A DNA stretch of 64,000 nt from a virus (IMGVR_UViG_3300026078_000019:62001-126000), one strand, 5' to 3'; counted from the stretch's first letter, positions 23,134-31,681 are shown. Translations and numbers: made by a program. Notes: a model not told the origin generated them from the sequence alone.

Positions 23134-23963
23134 TGCCGACCAAGAAGGAGATCGAGGCGGTCGAGAAGTTCATCAAGGACGCGGCAGACAGCCCGGCCAA
23201 GGTGGAGCGCGCCCATGCCCGGCACGCCGAGCTTCGTGGGCGCCGTGGTGCCGAGCTGAAGCTCTGGGAAACCTGGAAGGACAACGGCAAGAAGCCCGAG
23301 CACCTGGAGCCCCTGCTGAAGTCGCTGGATCCGTTGATCCGCTCGGAGACGACCAAGCGCATGCAGGGGCTCGGTGGGTCGATTCCGCAGATCGCGCTGA
23401 AGAACGCGCTCCGCAACACCGCCGTGGCAGCGCTGGAAAGCTACGACCCGACCAAGGGGACGCAGCTCACCACCCACGTCGTGAACAACTTCATGCGGAT
23501 CACCGACTTCGTCGCGCAGAACCGCAATCCCAAGTACATGCCGCGCGAGGACGTCGAGAAGTACGAGATGTTCCAGAACGCGAAGCGCGAGTTCAAGGAG
23601 CTGAACGGGCGCGATCCTACGCTGACCGAGCTTCAGAGCGCGCTGCCGGCGTGGAAGCCGAAGTACGTCGCCAAGATGTACAAGGGATTCGGATCCGAGG
23701 CCTTCACCGACATGGGTACCGATCTGGAGCACGACGTCCAGGTCGAGGACCCGATCCAGCGCATCCGTGGCGCCTACCATCTCATGCGCAGTGAGCTGAA
23801 GCCGGAAGAACGGCAGTTCGCCGACCTGCACTACCCCGAGGAGGGGACACCGCAGATGTCGATCACCGCCATCTCCAAGAACATGAAGATCCCCGAGCAC
23901 CGCGTCTACCGCATCAAGAAGAGGGTCGAGGCGCTTCTCGCCCCCGTCATCAAGGGACAGTGA
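23133..23963 (+). CDS. Sigma-70-family RNA polymerase sigma factor
   Basis: 276 residues. Around residues 90-125, LESYDPTKGTQLTTHVVNNF matches sigma region 2 (the DP-x-KG-x-x-x-T-x form used in core binding and -10 recognition). GRDPTLTELQSAL looks like region 3. EERQFADLHYP, then SITAISKNMKIPEHRVYRIKK near residues 220-260 is region 4 with its helix-turn-helix. It should bind host core RNA polymerase and redirect it to phage promoters. It lies in an operon behind a CCTATCAGC element. Confidence 0.8.
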   Translation: MPTKKEIEAVEKFIKDAADSPAKVERAHARHAELRGRRGAELKLWETWKDNGKKPEHLEPLLKSLDPLIRSETTKRMQGLGGSIPQIALKNALRNTAVAALESYDPTKGTQLTTHVVNNFMRITDFVAQNRNPKYMPREDVEKYEMFQNAKREFKELNGRDPTLTELQSALPAWKPKYVAKMYKGFGSEAFTDMGTDLEHDVQVEDPIQRIRGAYHLMRSELKPEERQFADLHYPEEGTPQMSITAISKNMKIPEHRVYRIKKRVEALLAPVIKGQ

Positions 23964-23964
23964 C

Positions 23965-24327
23965 ATGGAAATCAGCGCTCTCGTCATCAAGACCCTTTCT
24001 CAGCATCTCGACGTCGATCCGGCCCTGATCAAGCCGGAGACGCGCATCGTCGACGACCTCGGAGCTGACAGCCTCATGATCGTCGAGCTGGTGCTCGCCA
24101 TGGAGGAGCAGCTCGAAATGGACATCTCCGACGAGGAGGTGTTCACGCTCGGCGACGAGTGTACGGTCGCGCTCGCCACCGCCTTCGTCGAGAAGAAGTA
24201 CCGCCAGGGCTACCCGAGTCGGCATCGGGAGGACGAGCCCACGGTGCAGACGCATGGTGTCGTCACCGGCCGCATGTCGTCTTCGGGCCCGAACTACAAC
24301 AACATGCCGCGCGAGGACAAGCACTGA
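23965..24327 (+). CDS. Acyl-carrier-protein-like protein with a DNA polymerase A-like tail
   Basis: 120 residues. Residues 1-75 are a full ACP fold: VDPALIKPETRIVDDLGADSL, with Ser36 of the DSL motif as the expected phosphopantetheine site, then VELVLAMEEQLEMDIS. Residues 95-120 add a tail, TGRMSSSGPNYNNMPR, that matches the motif A region of family A DNA polymerases (TGRLSSS-x-PNLQNIP) and resembles the phage's own polymerase. No fatty-acid or polyketide genes are near. Whether it is acylated, or acts as a protein-interaction module, is unknown. Confidence 0.7.
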   Translation: MEISALVIKTLSQHLDVDPALIKPETRIVDDLGADSLMIVELVLAMEEQLEMDISDEEVFTLGDECTVALATAFVEKKYRQGYPSRHREDEPTVQTHGVVTGRMSSSGPNYNNMPREDKH

Positions 24328-24542
24328 TGCGCTACGCCGTCGTACCGGGAGATAAGATCTCCACCACTTCACTTCGAGCCCGTGATCACGTCTTCTCGCC
24401 CCGCAGCGAAGCGAAGAAGATCATCGACGCCTGGACGGAGTCGCATCTCGGGCTGCGTCACATGTCGGCCCTGAAAGATCTACAGCCTCGCTTGGAGGCG
24501 GCGCTGGAGGCCGCGTACAAGAAGGGACAGGAGGAGCGCTGA
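24327..24542 (+). CDS. Small protein of unknown function
   Basis: 71 residues from ATG 24327, overlapping the ACP-like stop (TGATG). Basic and helical (SEAKKIIDAWTESHLG). Part of the sigma-factor operon. No family recognised. Confidence 0.55.
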   Translation: MRYAVVPGDKISTTSLRARDHVFSPRSEAKKIIDAWTESHLGLRHMSALKDLQPRLEAALEAAYKKGQEER

Positions 24543-24775
24543 TGCCGGACGATCCCGCAACCCAGAGACGGAACCAACTGCTGGACGAGCTTCAGCAGGC
24601 GACCGACGACTGGGCCGATCGCGAAACACAGAAGGTTCAGGACGAGATCACGTACCTGAAGTCTGTGCTTCGCGGTCGGACGGGGTCGGAGCGTCTGGCG
24701 CGCAGCAACACCGCTCAGGCGCGCATCCTGGTCATCGATGACATCACGAGCTTTCTCACGGGCGATGGCGCCTGA
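24542..24775 (+). CDS. Small coiled-coil-like protein
   Basis: 77 residues, overlapping the previous stop by one base. Heptad-like helical pattern (LLDELQQATDDWADRETQ). It is the last gene of the 22834-24775 operon; a T-rich stretch (CTTTTTCTTTTG) just after the stop may end transcription, although no strong hairpin precedes it. Confidence 0.55.
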   Translation: MPDDPATQRRNQLLDELQQATDDWADRETQKVQDEITYLKSVLRGRTGSERLARSNTAQARILVIDDITSFLTGDGA

Positions 24776-24849
24776 TCTTTTTCTTTTGCCAAAATCCTCC
24801 GACGCCGATGCCTGATCCTGCGAAGGTTCCTCGTATCCGACGCCGGTGA

Positions 24850-24861
24850 TAGACTTTCGTC
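24850..24861 (+). promoter_or_regulatory. Leaderless promoter: TAGACT, 6 nt, ATG
   Basis: TAGACT at 24850-24855 is 6 bases before ATG 24862. The upstream gap also holds a 13-base near-perfect direct repeat (TCCGACGCCGATG and TCCGACGCCGGTG). Confidence 0.6.
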
Positions 24862-25815
24862 ATGCCCGTCGTCACCAATACCCCGCTGACCCTGCCGTTC
24901 GTGGTTCCCGACATCACGAGCGTATTGGACACGTTCGACCGTATTCGGTGGTACCGATCGCGTACAGGGGTCGATGGACTCTACGAAGCAGCGACTGGTC
25001 CGTCTGCCACGGTTGCTGCTGTGTCGGGATCACTCGTGGGTCCCTTTCAGGTCACCGGCAAGACGCTGAGCTTTCGCGTGAACGGTCTCACGAAGGTGGA
25101 CGTCGCCTTCTCGGGATCAGACCCGGTTTCGGCAGCAAACGTAGCCGCGGCGATCAACTTGGCCACCGGGCTCGTGGTAGCTGCGCCGAACACCGACGGG
25201 ACGCTGAAGATCCCGACGGTGGCGACTGGAAGTGCGGCTTCGATCGAGATTCTGTCGTCAGAGGCTGCCCCGTTCCTCGGCTTCGATGTCGGAGCCGCAG
25301 CGGTGGGGCTCGACCTCGACACCACGCTCATGGCCGGGACGTACCAGTACTTCTATACCGATCAGAACAGCTCTTCCGATTTCTGGTACCGGACGCAGTA
25401 CCTCAGCTCGTCGACAGCGCAGATCTCGGAGCTGAGTACTCCGTTCACTGCTGATCAAGCTCAAGTCGTGCCCCTGTCGTCGACAGCAGTGGCCTTCGTT
25501 CAGATAGCGGATGCGAGCGGTCGCGCGATCTCTGGCAAGCGCGTGAGCATCGGGGTGATGTTCCAGCCCAACCGGGTAAACGGCTACGCTGTGTTTCGGA
25601 ACTACCAGGTCATGCAGACCGATCGTAACGGATACGCTCAGATCCGGCTCATCAAGGGCACCACCATCGACTTCAACGTGGATGGTTCGGACTTCACCCG
25701 CCGGATCGTGGTGCCGAACACCGACGTGTTCGACCTCTTCGATCCTTCGCTGGTCGTCGAGGACGAGTATGGTATCCAGCAACCCGACATCGACTTCGCC
25801 GTTCGTACGTCGTAG
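24862..25815 (+). CDS. Virion structural protein with beta-rich domains
   Basis: 317 residues, almost entirely beta-type and Ser/Thr/Val rich. Residues 45-150 resemble a surface domain repeated in other proteins of this window (KVDVAFSGSDPVSAANVAAAIN). Residues 205-290 form a second domain (GRAISGKRVSIGVMFQPN, TDRNGYAQIRLIKG) like a carboxypeptidase-regulatory or Ig-type fold, also seen in the 26832-27749 product. A tail decoration or fibre-collar role is likely. Confidence 0.5.
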   Translation: MPVVTNTPLTLPFVVPDITSVLDTFDRIRWYRSRTGVDGLYEAATGPSATVAAVSGSLVGPFQVTGKTLSFRVNGLTKVDVAFSGSDPVSAANVAAAINLATGLVVAAPNTDGTLKIPTVATGSAASIEILSSEAAPFLGFDVGAAAVGLDLDTTLMAGTYQYFYTDQNSSSDFWYRTQYLSSSTAQISELSTPFTADQAQVVPLSSTAVAFVQIADASGRAISGKRVSIGVMFQPNRVNGYAVFRNYQVMQTDRNGYAQIRLIKGTTIDFNVDGSDFTRRIVVPNTDVFDLFDPSLVVEDEYGIQQPDIDFAVRTS

Positions 25816-25824
25816 GAGCACTCC

Positions 25825-26052
25825 ATGAAGAAGATCTCCGTAGCAGACAAGACCGTGTTCAAGGGCTTCTACGACCGGGTCATCAAGGCTTTCGACGAGG
25901 ACAACCACGACGAGCTGGCGGGCAGCCTCGGGTTGCTGCGCGGCGACAAGACCGGGCCGGCGAAGGACGAGCGGCCTCCTCGTGCCAGCTACGCCCGAGG
26001 CGAGACCAGCCGTACGCTCGTCGATAACGTCGTTCAGAAGGCGGCAACCTAG
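25825..26052 (+). CDS. Small charged protein of unknown function
   Basis: 75 residues, with a GGAG upstream of ATG 25825. Mixed basic and acidic helical sequence (DRVIKAFDEDNHDELAG). Last gene before a convergent terminator. No family recognised. Confidence 0.55.
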   Translation: MKKISVADKTVFKGFYDRVIKAFDEDNHDELAGSLGLLRGDKTGPAKDERPPRASYARGETSRTLVDNVVQKAAT

Positions 26053-26064
26053 GCAAAGATGATG

Positions 26065-26092
26065 GGCCGAGGCTCCCGAAGGAGCCCCGGCC
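26065..26092 (-). terminator. Hairpin terminator with cUUCGg loop
   Basis: On the minus strand GGCCGGGGCTCC-TTCG-GGAGCCTCGGCC is a 12-bp stem closed by a C(UUCG)G tetraloop, with one G-U pair that is a C-A mismatch on the plus strand, so it belongs to the minus transcript. It lies 7 bases after the stop at 26099. The tail (CATCATCTTTG) is only weakly T-rich. Confidence 0.6.
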
Positions 26093-26098
26093 AGATCA

Positions 26099-26749
26099 TC
26101 AGAACAGCGGGTTGTCGTCGTCGTTCGACAGATCGAGCAGGTCGTCGTTCGACAGATCGAGCACCTGGACCGTGCCGGTCGCGTCGAGAAGCGACGCGAT
26201 CGCCATGAGAAGCGGGCTTCGGGCCGCCGAACCTCCACGAGCGCGCCGAGGAGAGATCTGCTCGATGAGCGTGGCGAGCAGATCCGTGGTGCGGCGCATG
26301 CGCTCTTCGTGAGGAACGACGCTGGGCGGGAGCGGGCCGGCGAGGATGGTCGCGCCGTAGTGCGCCTTGGCGCGCGGCGGCCCGCCGCGATCGGCGAGGT
26401 TGTGGGCCATCGTCTCGTGCTCGCACAGCGGGCAGGTGCACTCGCCGTTGTCCTTGGTCCGCAGACGGTCGGTGTGCAGGAAGCTGGCGATCAGCGACTC
26501 GCGCTCTTCGCCGAGCATCGACATCAGCCCCGCCGTGATGCGCTGTCCCTCGCGCGACCTGTCGGGGATACCGTGCAGCATCAGAGCGAGATGGACGCGG
26601 ATCGCCGTGTCTCCGACCGAGGCCTGCTCGGTCAGCGGCAGCATCGCCATCGTCTTCATCAGATCACCGAAGATGGCGTAGGACTCGGCCTTGAGGCGCA
26701 TCTCTTGCAGCTCGGCCTTCAGGTGTGCGATCTCTTCTTTCTGGTTCAT
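26099..26749 (-). CDS. Coiled-coil protein with CxxC motif
   Basis: 216 residues. An N-terminal coiled coil (EEIAHLKAELQEMRLKAE) is followed by a helical domain, a CTCPLCEHE knuckle near residue 104, an Arg/Ser-rich linker and an acidic end with a duplicated DLSNDD motif. AAGGAGG precedes ATG 26749. A single-gene transcription unit between two plus-strand structural blocks. Function unknown. Confidence 0.6.
   Translation of the reverse strand: MNQKEEIAHLKAELQEMRLKAESYAIFGDLMKTMAMLPLTEQASVGDTAIRVHLALMLHGIPDRSREGQRITAGLMSMLGEERESLIASFLHTDRLRTKDNGECTCPLCEHETMAHNLADRGGPPRAKAHYGATILAGPLPPSVVPHEERMRRTTDLLATLIEQISPRRARGGSAARSPLLMAIASLLDATGTVQVLDLSNDDLLDLSNDDDNPLF
26114..26161. repeat. 24-base tandem repeat, two copies
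   Basis: Two adjacent copies of a 24-base unit (26114-26137 and 26138-26161) differ at one base. They lie at the 3' end of the minus-strand gene and encode the repeated LDLSNDD residues. Confidence 0.8.
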
Positions 26750-26787
26750 GGGATCCTCCTTCGTTTTGGGGCGTCTCGCCTCCTCTG

Positions 26788-26797
26788 GCTTATAGAG
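26788..26797 (-). promoter_or_regulatory. CTATAAGC promoter-like element
   Basis: Minus-strand CTCTATAAGC lies 38 bases before ATG 26749. It is a variant of the CCTATMAGC element with T at the first position. Confidence 0.4.
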
Positions 26798-26818
26798 GAT
26801 TCGTGGTCCGTTTTCGTG

Positions 26819-26831
26819 TAGGCTTCAGTGC
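26819..26831 (+). promoter_or_regulatory. Leaderless promoter: TAGGCT, 7 nt, ATG
   Basis: TAGGCT at 26819-26824 is 7 bases before ATG 26832. It is divergent from the element serving the 26749 gene. Confidence 0.5.
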
Positions 26832-27749
26832 ATGGCGATGGAGACAGTCGAGATCACGGTCAAGGACGACCAGCTCGTTCCTCAGCTCGTCGACGACGTT
26901 GTCGTGCGCGTCTACGACTCCACTGGCACGACGCTCATCACGAGCGGTACGACCGGCGACGTCATCACCGGCAAGGTGCAGTTCACGCTGCCGGGCAGCA
27001 CGCCTACGCCGACGACGTATCAGCTCCGCTTCTACCTGATGGGCGGGTCGATCCGTTCTCCGCAGTACATCACGGTGTTCTCTCCGGCGTCGGACGCGCC
27101 CACACACGCCAACAACTTCGCGATCACCGCGCACCTGTTCACGTTGCCGGACGCCACGAATCCGCGCCTGTGTCGTGCTTCCGGTTACATCTGGGGACCC
27201 GATGGTCGTCCGCACCGGGGTATCGATCTGGCGTTCATCCCCTGCTTCAACCCGCTCGTGGTCGACGACATCGGAGTACTCGGGGAGCGCCGCAACATCA
27301 AGACCGACCAAGATGGGTACGTGGAGATCGATCTTTGGCGAGATGGCATGTACGAGGCCACGGTCGAGAGCCAGGAGAACGTGACGCGAATCGTCAGCGT
27401 TCCCGACCGTCCCAGCATCAACATCATGCACCTACTGTTCCCGATCGTGGTGAAAGTCGCCTACGGCCCGACTCCACCGCTCAACGTCCCGCTCGGCGGC
27501 ATCCTCACTGTCACGCCCTCGGTCCAGTCGAATGACTATCGTACGCTGGTGGGTACGGCCTCGGAGGACGTACTCTACACCGTGGACGATCCCACCATCG
27601 CAACCGTACTCATCCAACAGAACACGATCGTACTAAATGGACTCACTGGCGGAAGCACGAATCTCCGGGTCACCCGCAAGGACCCGTCGATCGTCTACAT
27701 CCCGGATCCCGGAATCGATGGAGCGGTCGTTTCGATCACGGTCGCCTAG
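26832..27749 (+). CDS. Virion structural protein with Ig-like domains
   Basis: 305 residues from ATG 26832 (a second ATG two codons later). Beta-rich throughout. A first domain (VTVKDDQ-like start, VRVYDSTGTTLI) is followed by a regulatory-type domain (YIWGPDGRPHRGIDLAFIP, TDQDGYVEIDLWRDG) related to the end of the 24862 gene product, and a C-terminal domain of bacterial Ig type (VDDPTIATVLIQQN, GGSTNLRV). Likely on the tail surface. Confidence 0.5.
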   Translation: MAMETVEITVKDDQLVPQLVDDVVVRVYDSTGTTLITSGTTGDVITGKVQFTLPGSTPTPTTYQLRFYLMGGSIRSPQYITVFSPASDAPTHANNFAITAHLFTLPDATNPRLCRASGYIWGPDGRPHRGIDLAFIPCFNPLVVDDIGVLGERRNIKTDQDGYVEIDLWRDGMYEATVESQENVTRIVSVPDRPSINIMHLLFPIVVKVAYGPTPPLNVPLGGILTVTPSVQSNDYRTLVGTASEDVLYTVDDPTIATVLIQQNTIVLNGLTGGSTNLRVTRKDPSIVYIPDPGIDGAVVSITVA

Positions 27750-28080
27750 CATCTCGCTAGATGCTGACTTCTCGGGCGAGAGGAGCCGAACTCCTCCCGC
27801 CCAGAAGCTATTGGTGGCGATCTTGCGCCGCGCGATCTGGGATTTCGTCCTCTACAAGGAAGAGACGAAGAAGAGCGATCCAGAGAAGGCGGCCCTTGCC
27901 GAAGAGGCCGCGGGCTGGTTGTTCTGGGATGGTCAGGAAGAGACAGATCCTGACGGGCTCTACACCTTCCGGTACATCTGCGAGGTTCTGAACCTGGAGC
28001 CCGCTCGCGTGCGCAGCCTCATCGCTGGTCTCGAACGTGACGACATCCAGCGAATGAATAACCACATCAAGGAGGAGTGA
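27718..28080 (+). CDS. Small protein, possibly baseplate chaperone or wedge part
   Basis: 120 residues from ATG 27718, overlapping the previous gene by 32 bases; this is the only standard start near the coding-like part. A basic disordered start is followed by a helical body (LLVAILRRAIWDFVLYKEE, LNLEPARVRSLIAGLE). A short hairpin AGCATCT/AGATGCT (27748-27765) lies within. The AAGGAGG for the next gene is inside its end. Function unknown. Confidence 0.5.
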   Translation: MERSFRSRSPSISLDADFSGERSRTPPAQKLLVAILRRAIWDFVLYKEETKKSDPEKAALAEEAAGWLFWDGQEETDPDGLYTFRYICEVLNLEPARVRSLIAGLERDDIQRMNNHIKEE

Positions 28081-30665
28081 TGGCGACCACGTTCACCGCC
28101 GATGAGGTGGAAGCTGCCGTAGAGCAGTTTCTGCTCAGCACGGTCAGCGTTCCCGTCACGAAGACCGGAGCGCGCGACATCCTTGCGCTCAAGACCGGCG
28201 TCTATGACCTGATCACGACATCGCTACTTCTCCGGCCAGAGGCGTACTTCTACGTCATCTATCTGGCCAAGAACAGGCTTGCCGGGCTGATCCAGCAGCA
28301 AGTCAACGATCTTACTACCATCGTTGATCAAGCGCCGAACTCCACGCGTCCGGCAAAGAAAGTCAACAGCACCACAGATCTTGCTAACGCGCAGGCGGCC
28401 CTGCTCGACCTCAACGCTGGGCTGAACAGCCGCACGAGCGGCGTTCGGGGAAGTCTTGGTCCGTCGGTAGATCGATTCCGTGCCAGCGTGTCGAACTTCG
28501 TGACGTCGGAGTTGACGAAGAACGTGGTGGTAGGCGGAAGCGTCACGCCCACTGGAGCTGAGATCCAGTCCAACATCTCGGCAGCCTGGACGCGAGCCGT
28601 AGCTCGTCATGCACAGATCGTGTCCTTGGCGACCAACATCGCAGATGCGCTCGGCGCCCTCGAAGCGGTGAAGCTTCCCGAGTCGTCGATCCGAGACATC
28701 GTGGGTCGTATCTCGGATCGGCTGAATAGCATCAAGACGACGATGGAGGGGTCGGACGCCATCAGTCAGAGCCGCGTATCGATGCTCGATCTTCTGACGA
28801 TGCGGACGCTCATCACGAAGGCGTCTACCTTCACGAATCCTGAGCTGGTGCTGATGCCGCTCACGGGCGACTCCAACCAGGTCGCATTCGTTGATTCGCC
28901 AAGCGTCGAAGCCAGCATCGTGGGCACGATCAACGGGCCCTACAACTACGATCCTGGCGCTGCTCTGACGTTGAGCGCAAACGGATCGCCGCTCAGCATC
29001 GCGCTTCCTCGTACGATGGGCAGTCGGGCAGAGCTTCGTAGCAAGGTTCTGTCTCCGTGGGTGGCACCGAGCGCCGGAGATCAGCTTTCCTTCGTCGTCG
29101 ACTTCAGCGGCACCACTACCGCTACGCTGGCGGCGTACGCCAACGGAACTGCTGCGGCGGCTGCGCTGAACGCGGCGCTCACCGCGACGATGGCGGTGAC
29201 GTGGGACGCCGCGGCGTCTCAGCTCGTCTTCCAGTCGAAGAACCCAGGAGATAGCTCGCATCTTCGGCTGCTCTTCGATACCTCGTTGCGCATCGGAGGA
29301 CGTGACTGGGCGTTTCCGATCACTGACGTCGTAAGTACGGAAGTTGCGGGCCAGCCAGTGCCACATGCAGAAGTGATTCAGGCGATCGCTGCCCAGACCC
29401 CGCTTCTTTCCGCCAAGGTGCAGGAGACGATCCTTTCGTCGTTCACGGGCCAGCGAACGGCGGTAGGTGGCGAAGAAGCGATCATCTGGAACAAGGTCGA
29501 CGCCGACACGAACCTTGCGTCGACCGGATCGTCGACGGTGACGAGCCCTACAAAGAACTTCGAGCTTCTCGGTGTGAAGGTCGGGATGGCCCTGCACACC
29601 ACGTCACCCGGCGTCGCGGACTACCTGATCACGGCGGTCAGCGGCAACACGCTCTCACTTGCTTCGTCTCCTCCAGCCGGAACGCTGATCTACTACATCG
29701 GTCCCGACTACCGCGCTGTCTCTGCTGGGACGCGCGTACAGGTGGTGAGCGGAGGCAATCGCGACAACAGCGGCTTCTATCGTGTGCTGAGCGCTGATGT
29801 CGCAAAGATCACCGTGGACCGAAACCTCCAGGTCGCAGATAGCGGGCTGGTGGTGACGTTGGCGACGAGGCCCCTGACCTTGACCGCCCGCGGTACAACG
29901 ACGTCGAGCAGCGTCGGAGCGTTGGTCGGAAGCGCTGGAGCTACGGCCCTCGGCTTTGCGGTAACGGCTTCTCCGGCTCGTCCAAGCCTCACGATTCTTC
30001 AGATCCAAGGTGCGGGTGATTTTTTGCTTCGCAACGTGCAGGCCGGAGACGTCGTCACGCTTACCAGCCCGACCTCGTTGATCTACAACACGAACGTCGT
30101 ATCGGCGACTTCGTCGCAGATCACCACAGACGGCGGAGTCCCGTACGAAACCGGAAGCTGGGCCTTCGTGGTCAGCAGCGCGCGCTCTGGGGCGTACGTC
30201 GAGCTACAGCAGGCGTCAAACACCTGGCTCAACTCCACCTTCGTCGCGGGGTTCTCCGCGCTCGACACTCTCGTTGGTCGGCTGATCCGTGGCGCGAAGT
30301 ACACCGGAGACATTCAGAATGGTCTCACGTCGTACTTCGCCGCCTTGGTCACGTACCAGGACGAAAGCAACGACTACTTGGTTCCTCGTGAACAGACGAT
30401 CGACAACGCGGTGCGTACGATGCGGGAGCAGGGCTTCGACCGAGCCCTTGATCTGTTCCTTACTCTAGACGTGGCGACCTTCTTCACCATGGACGACGAC
30501 GGTGTGTCGTACGCCACGTGGTTGACTCGGACGAGCGCGAATGTGGCGCGCGAGGTGGTGCCGGTTTCGAAGCTTGGTCGAGGCCAGCAGATCGTGCAGG
30601 AATGGCGAACGGTCTCGTTCCAGCCCAATCCGTACGACCCGGGGGACAAAGACGTCGACCCCTAG
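28080..30665 (+). CDS. Large virion structural protein
   Basis: 861 residues from ATG 28080, five bases after AAGGAGG (a GTG at 28077 is less well spaced). The N-terminal 250 residues are helical; the middle 500 are beta-rich, with surface domains (LSFVVDFSGTTTATLAAYANG) also found in the 24862 and 31682 products; the C-terminus is helical (TYQDESNDYLVPREQTI). No enzyme motif. Position between wedge-like genes suggests a baseplate or tail-fibre-base protein. Confidence 0.5.
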   Translation: MATTFTADEVEAAVEQFLLSTVSVPVTKTGARDILALKTGVYDLITTSLLLRPEAYFYVIYLAKNRLAGLIQQQVNDLTTIVDQAPNSTRPAKKVNSTTDLANAQAALLDLNAGLNSRTSGVRGSLGPSVDRFRASVSNFVTSELTKNVVVGGSVTPTGAEIQSNISAAWTRAVARHAQIVSLATNIADALGALEAVKLPESSIRDIVGRISDRLNSIKTTMEGSDAISQSRVSMLDLLTMRTLITKASTFTNPELVLMPLTGDSNQVAFVDSPSVEASIVGTINGPYNYDPGAALTLSANGSPLSIALPRTMGSRAELRSKVLSPWVAPSAGDQLSFVVDFSGTTTATLAAYANGTAAAAALNAALTATMAVTWDAAASQLVFQSKNPGDSSHLRLLFDTSLRIGGRDWAFPITDVVSTEVAGQPVPHAEVIQAIAAQTPLLSAKVQETILSSFTGQRTAVGGEEAIIWNKVDADTNLASTGSSTVTSPTKNFELLGVKVGMALHTTSPGVADYLITAVSGNTLSLASSPPAGTLIYYIGPDYRAVSAGTRVQVVSGGNRDNSGFYRVLSADVAKITVDRNLQVADSGLVVTLATRPLTLTARGTTTSSSVGALVGSAGATALGFAVTASPARPSLTILQIQGAGDFLLRNVQAGDVVTLTSPTSLIYNTNVVSATSSQITTDGGVPYETGSWAFVVSSARSGAYVELQQASNTWLNSTFVAGFSALDTLVGRLIRGAKYTGDIQNGLTSYFAALVTYQDESNDYLVPREQTIDNAVRTMREQGFDRALDLFLTLDVATFFTMDDDGVSYATWLTRTSANVAREVVPVSKLGRGQQIVQEWRTVSFQPNPYDPGDKDVDP

Positions 30666-30677
30666 TAGTCTAGGGCC
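30666..30677 (+). promoter_or_regulatory. Leaderless promoter: TAGTCT, 6 nt, GTG
   Basis: TAGTCT at 30666-30671 begins just after the previous stop, with 6 bases before GTG 30678 and no Shine-Dalgarno. Confidence 0.55.
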
Positions 30678-31025
30678 GTGGCCGACGGACCTACCACTAC
30701 CAGCACGACGCGCGAGCAGCAGCGTGAGTTCCGCCGCATCATCGCCAATGCCGTAGGTGAGCTGCGCTCGCAAGAGGTGCGCGACACCTATGCGAGCATC
30801 GGGCTCGAAGAGCTGATCGATCAGCAGCTCGATCGTTTGGAGGGCAGCAGCAGTTCCGGGAACGTGGATCCGGTGAACCCGGCTCGGCTGGCCCGTATCG
30901 CGAAGATCAAGCAGGACCTGGACGACAACATCGCCGCGATGAAGGCAACTTCGCCTGACGAGTTCCGTCCTCACGATCCCGACAATGACGCCAACACGGC
31001 GCCCGATACCGAGGACGAGGGCTGA
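30678..31025 (+). CDS. Small helical protein in the baseplate block
   Basis: 115 residues from GTG 30678. Helical and charged (REFRRIIANAVGELRSQEV, ARLARIAKIKQDLDDN), with an acidic, disordered end. Context suggests a small baseplate or assembly protein; no family recognised. Confidence 0.55.
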   Translation: MADGPTTTSTTREQQREFRRIIANAVGELRSQEVRDTYASIGLEELIDQQLDRLEGSSSSGNVDPVNPARLARIAKIKQDLDDNIAAMKATSPDEFRPHDPDNDANTAPDTEDEG

Positions 31026-31027
31026 CC

Positions 31028-31669
31028 ATGGATGGGATTCAGATCGTTCGCCTTCTCGACGTGATGAAGGTGAACGCTTTCCGCAACGCTCCCGGCGTAA
31101 AGCCGCGCAGTCTGATCGTGGACGGGCAGGACTTCAGTAGCATCGAACAGGTGCTGATGAACGGCTTTGCCTCCCCCGAGTTCGTCACCTACAGCCCGAC
31201 CCAACTGATCGCGCAGGTGCCAGAAGCGATCCAGGACGCCATCATCTCGGACGTTGCGGTGCTGTCTGGTGGGCTCACGCTGACCGAGCGCAGCCTCGTG
31301 GAGTTCACCTTCGGTACGCGGCCGAAGTCGGTGAGCGGGATCTTGCGTCTGATGCAGACCTTTCTGCGCATCCTGCTGCGGACGCCCGGCTCGAACCGGT
31401 TTCACCCACGGAGCGGGGGAGGGATGTTGAAGCGGGTGGGCTCGAACGCCACCGACAAAACCGCGGCCGACATCGCCATCGCAGTAAGCACGGCCCGAGC
31501 CTATCTGATCAACGTTCAGACGTCGGACCGCAACATCCCGCCATCGGAGCGTCTGCTCTCAGCGGAGATCCAGAATCTCACCGTCGATCCGTCCCAGACT
31601 TCGGCCTTCGTCACCATCGTGCTCACCAACCACACCGGACGTCGCGGCGCAGCGACGCTCCAGACGTAG
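31028..31669 (+). CDS. Baseplate wedge protein, gp25-like
   Basis: 213 residues. Residues 30-95 resemble an IPT/TIG-type beta domain (SLIVDGQDFSSIEQVLMNG). Residues 105-210, with LRILLRTPGSNRFHPRSGGG and then PPSERLLSAEIQNLTVD, follow the pattern of gp25/gpW baseplate proteins (the TPPGSR...P-x-x-G segment and a beta-rich end). It directly precedes the gpJ-like gene, the usual order in contractile-tail phages, and would help form the wedge around the hub. Confidence 0.6.
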   Translation: MDGIQIVRLLDVMKVNAFRNAPGVKPRSLIVDGQDFSSIEQVLMNGFASPEFVTYSPTQLIAQVPEAIQDAIISDVAVLSGGLTLTERSLVEFTFGTRPKSVSGILRLMQTFLRILLRTPGSNRFHPRSGGGMLKRVGSNATDKTAADIAIAVSTARAYLINVQTSDRNIPPSERLLSAEIQNLTVDPSQTSAFVTIVLTNHTGRRGAATLQT

Positions 31670-31681
31670 TAGGATCCGACC
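31670..31681 (+). promoter_or_regulatory. Leaderless promoter: TAGGAT, 6 nt, ATG
   Basis: TAGGAT at 31670-31675 overlaps the end of the previous stop region and is 6 bases before ATG 31682. No Shine-Dalgarno. Confidence 0.55.

Noticed and set aside
24327-24775. A fatty-acid or polyketide gene cluster around the ACP-like gene
   Set aside because: The neighbours show no synthase, transferase or thioesterase motif; they are small charged proteins.
26053-26170. CRISPR-like repeats
   Set aside because: Only two adjacent 24-base copies with no spacer, inside a coding sequence; no CRISPR array was seen anywhere in the window.
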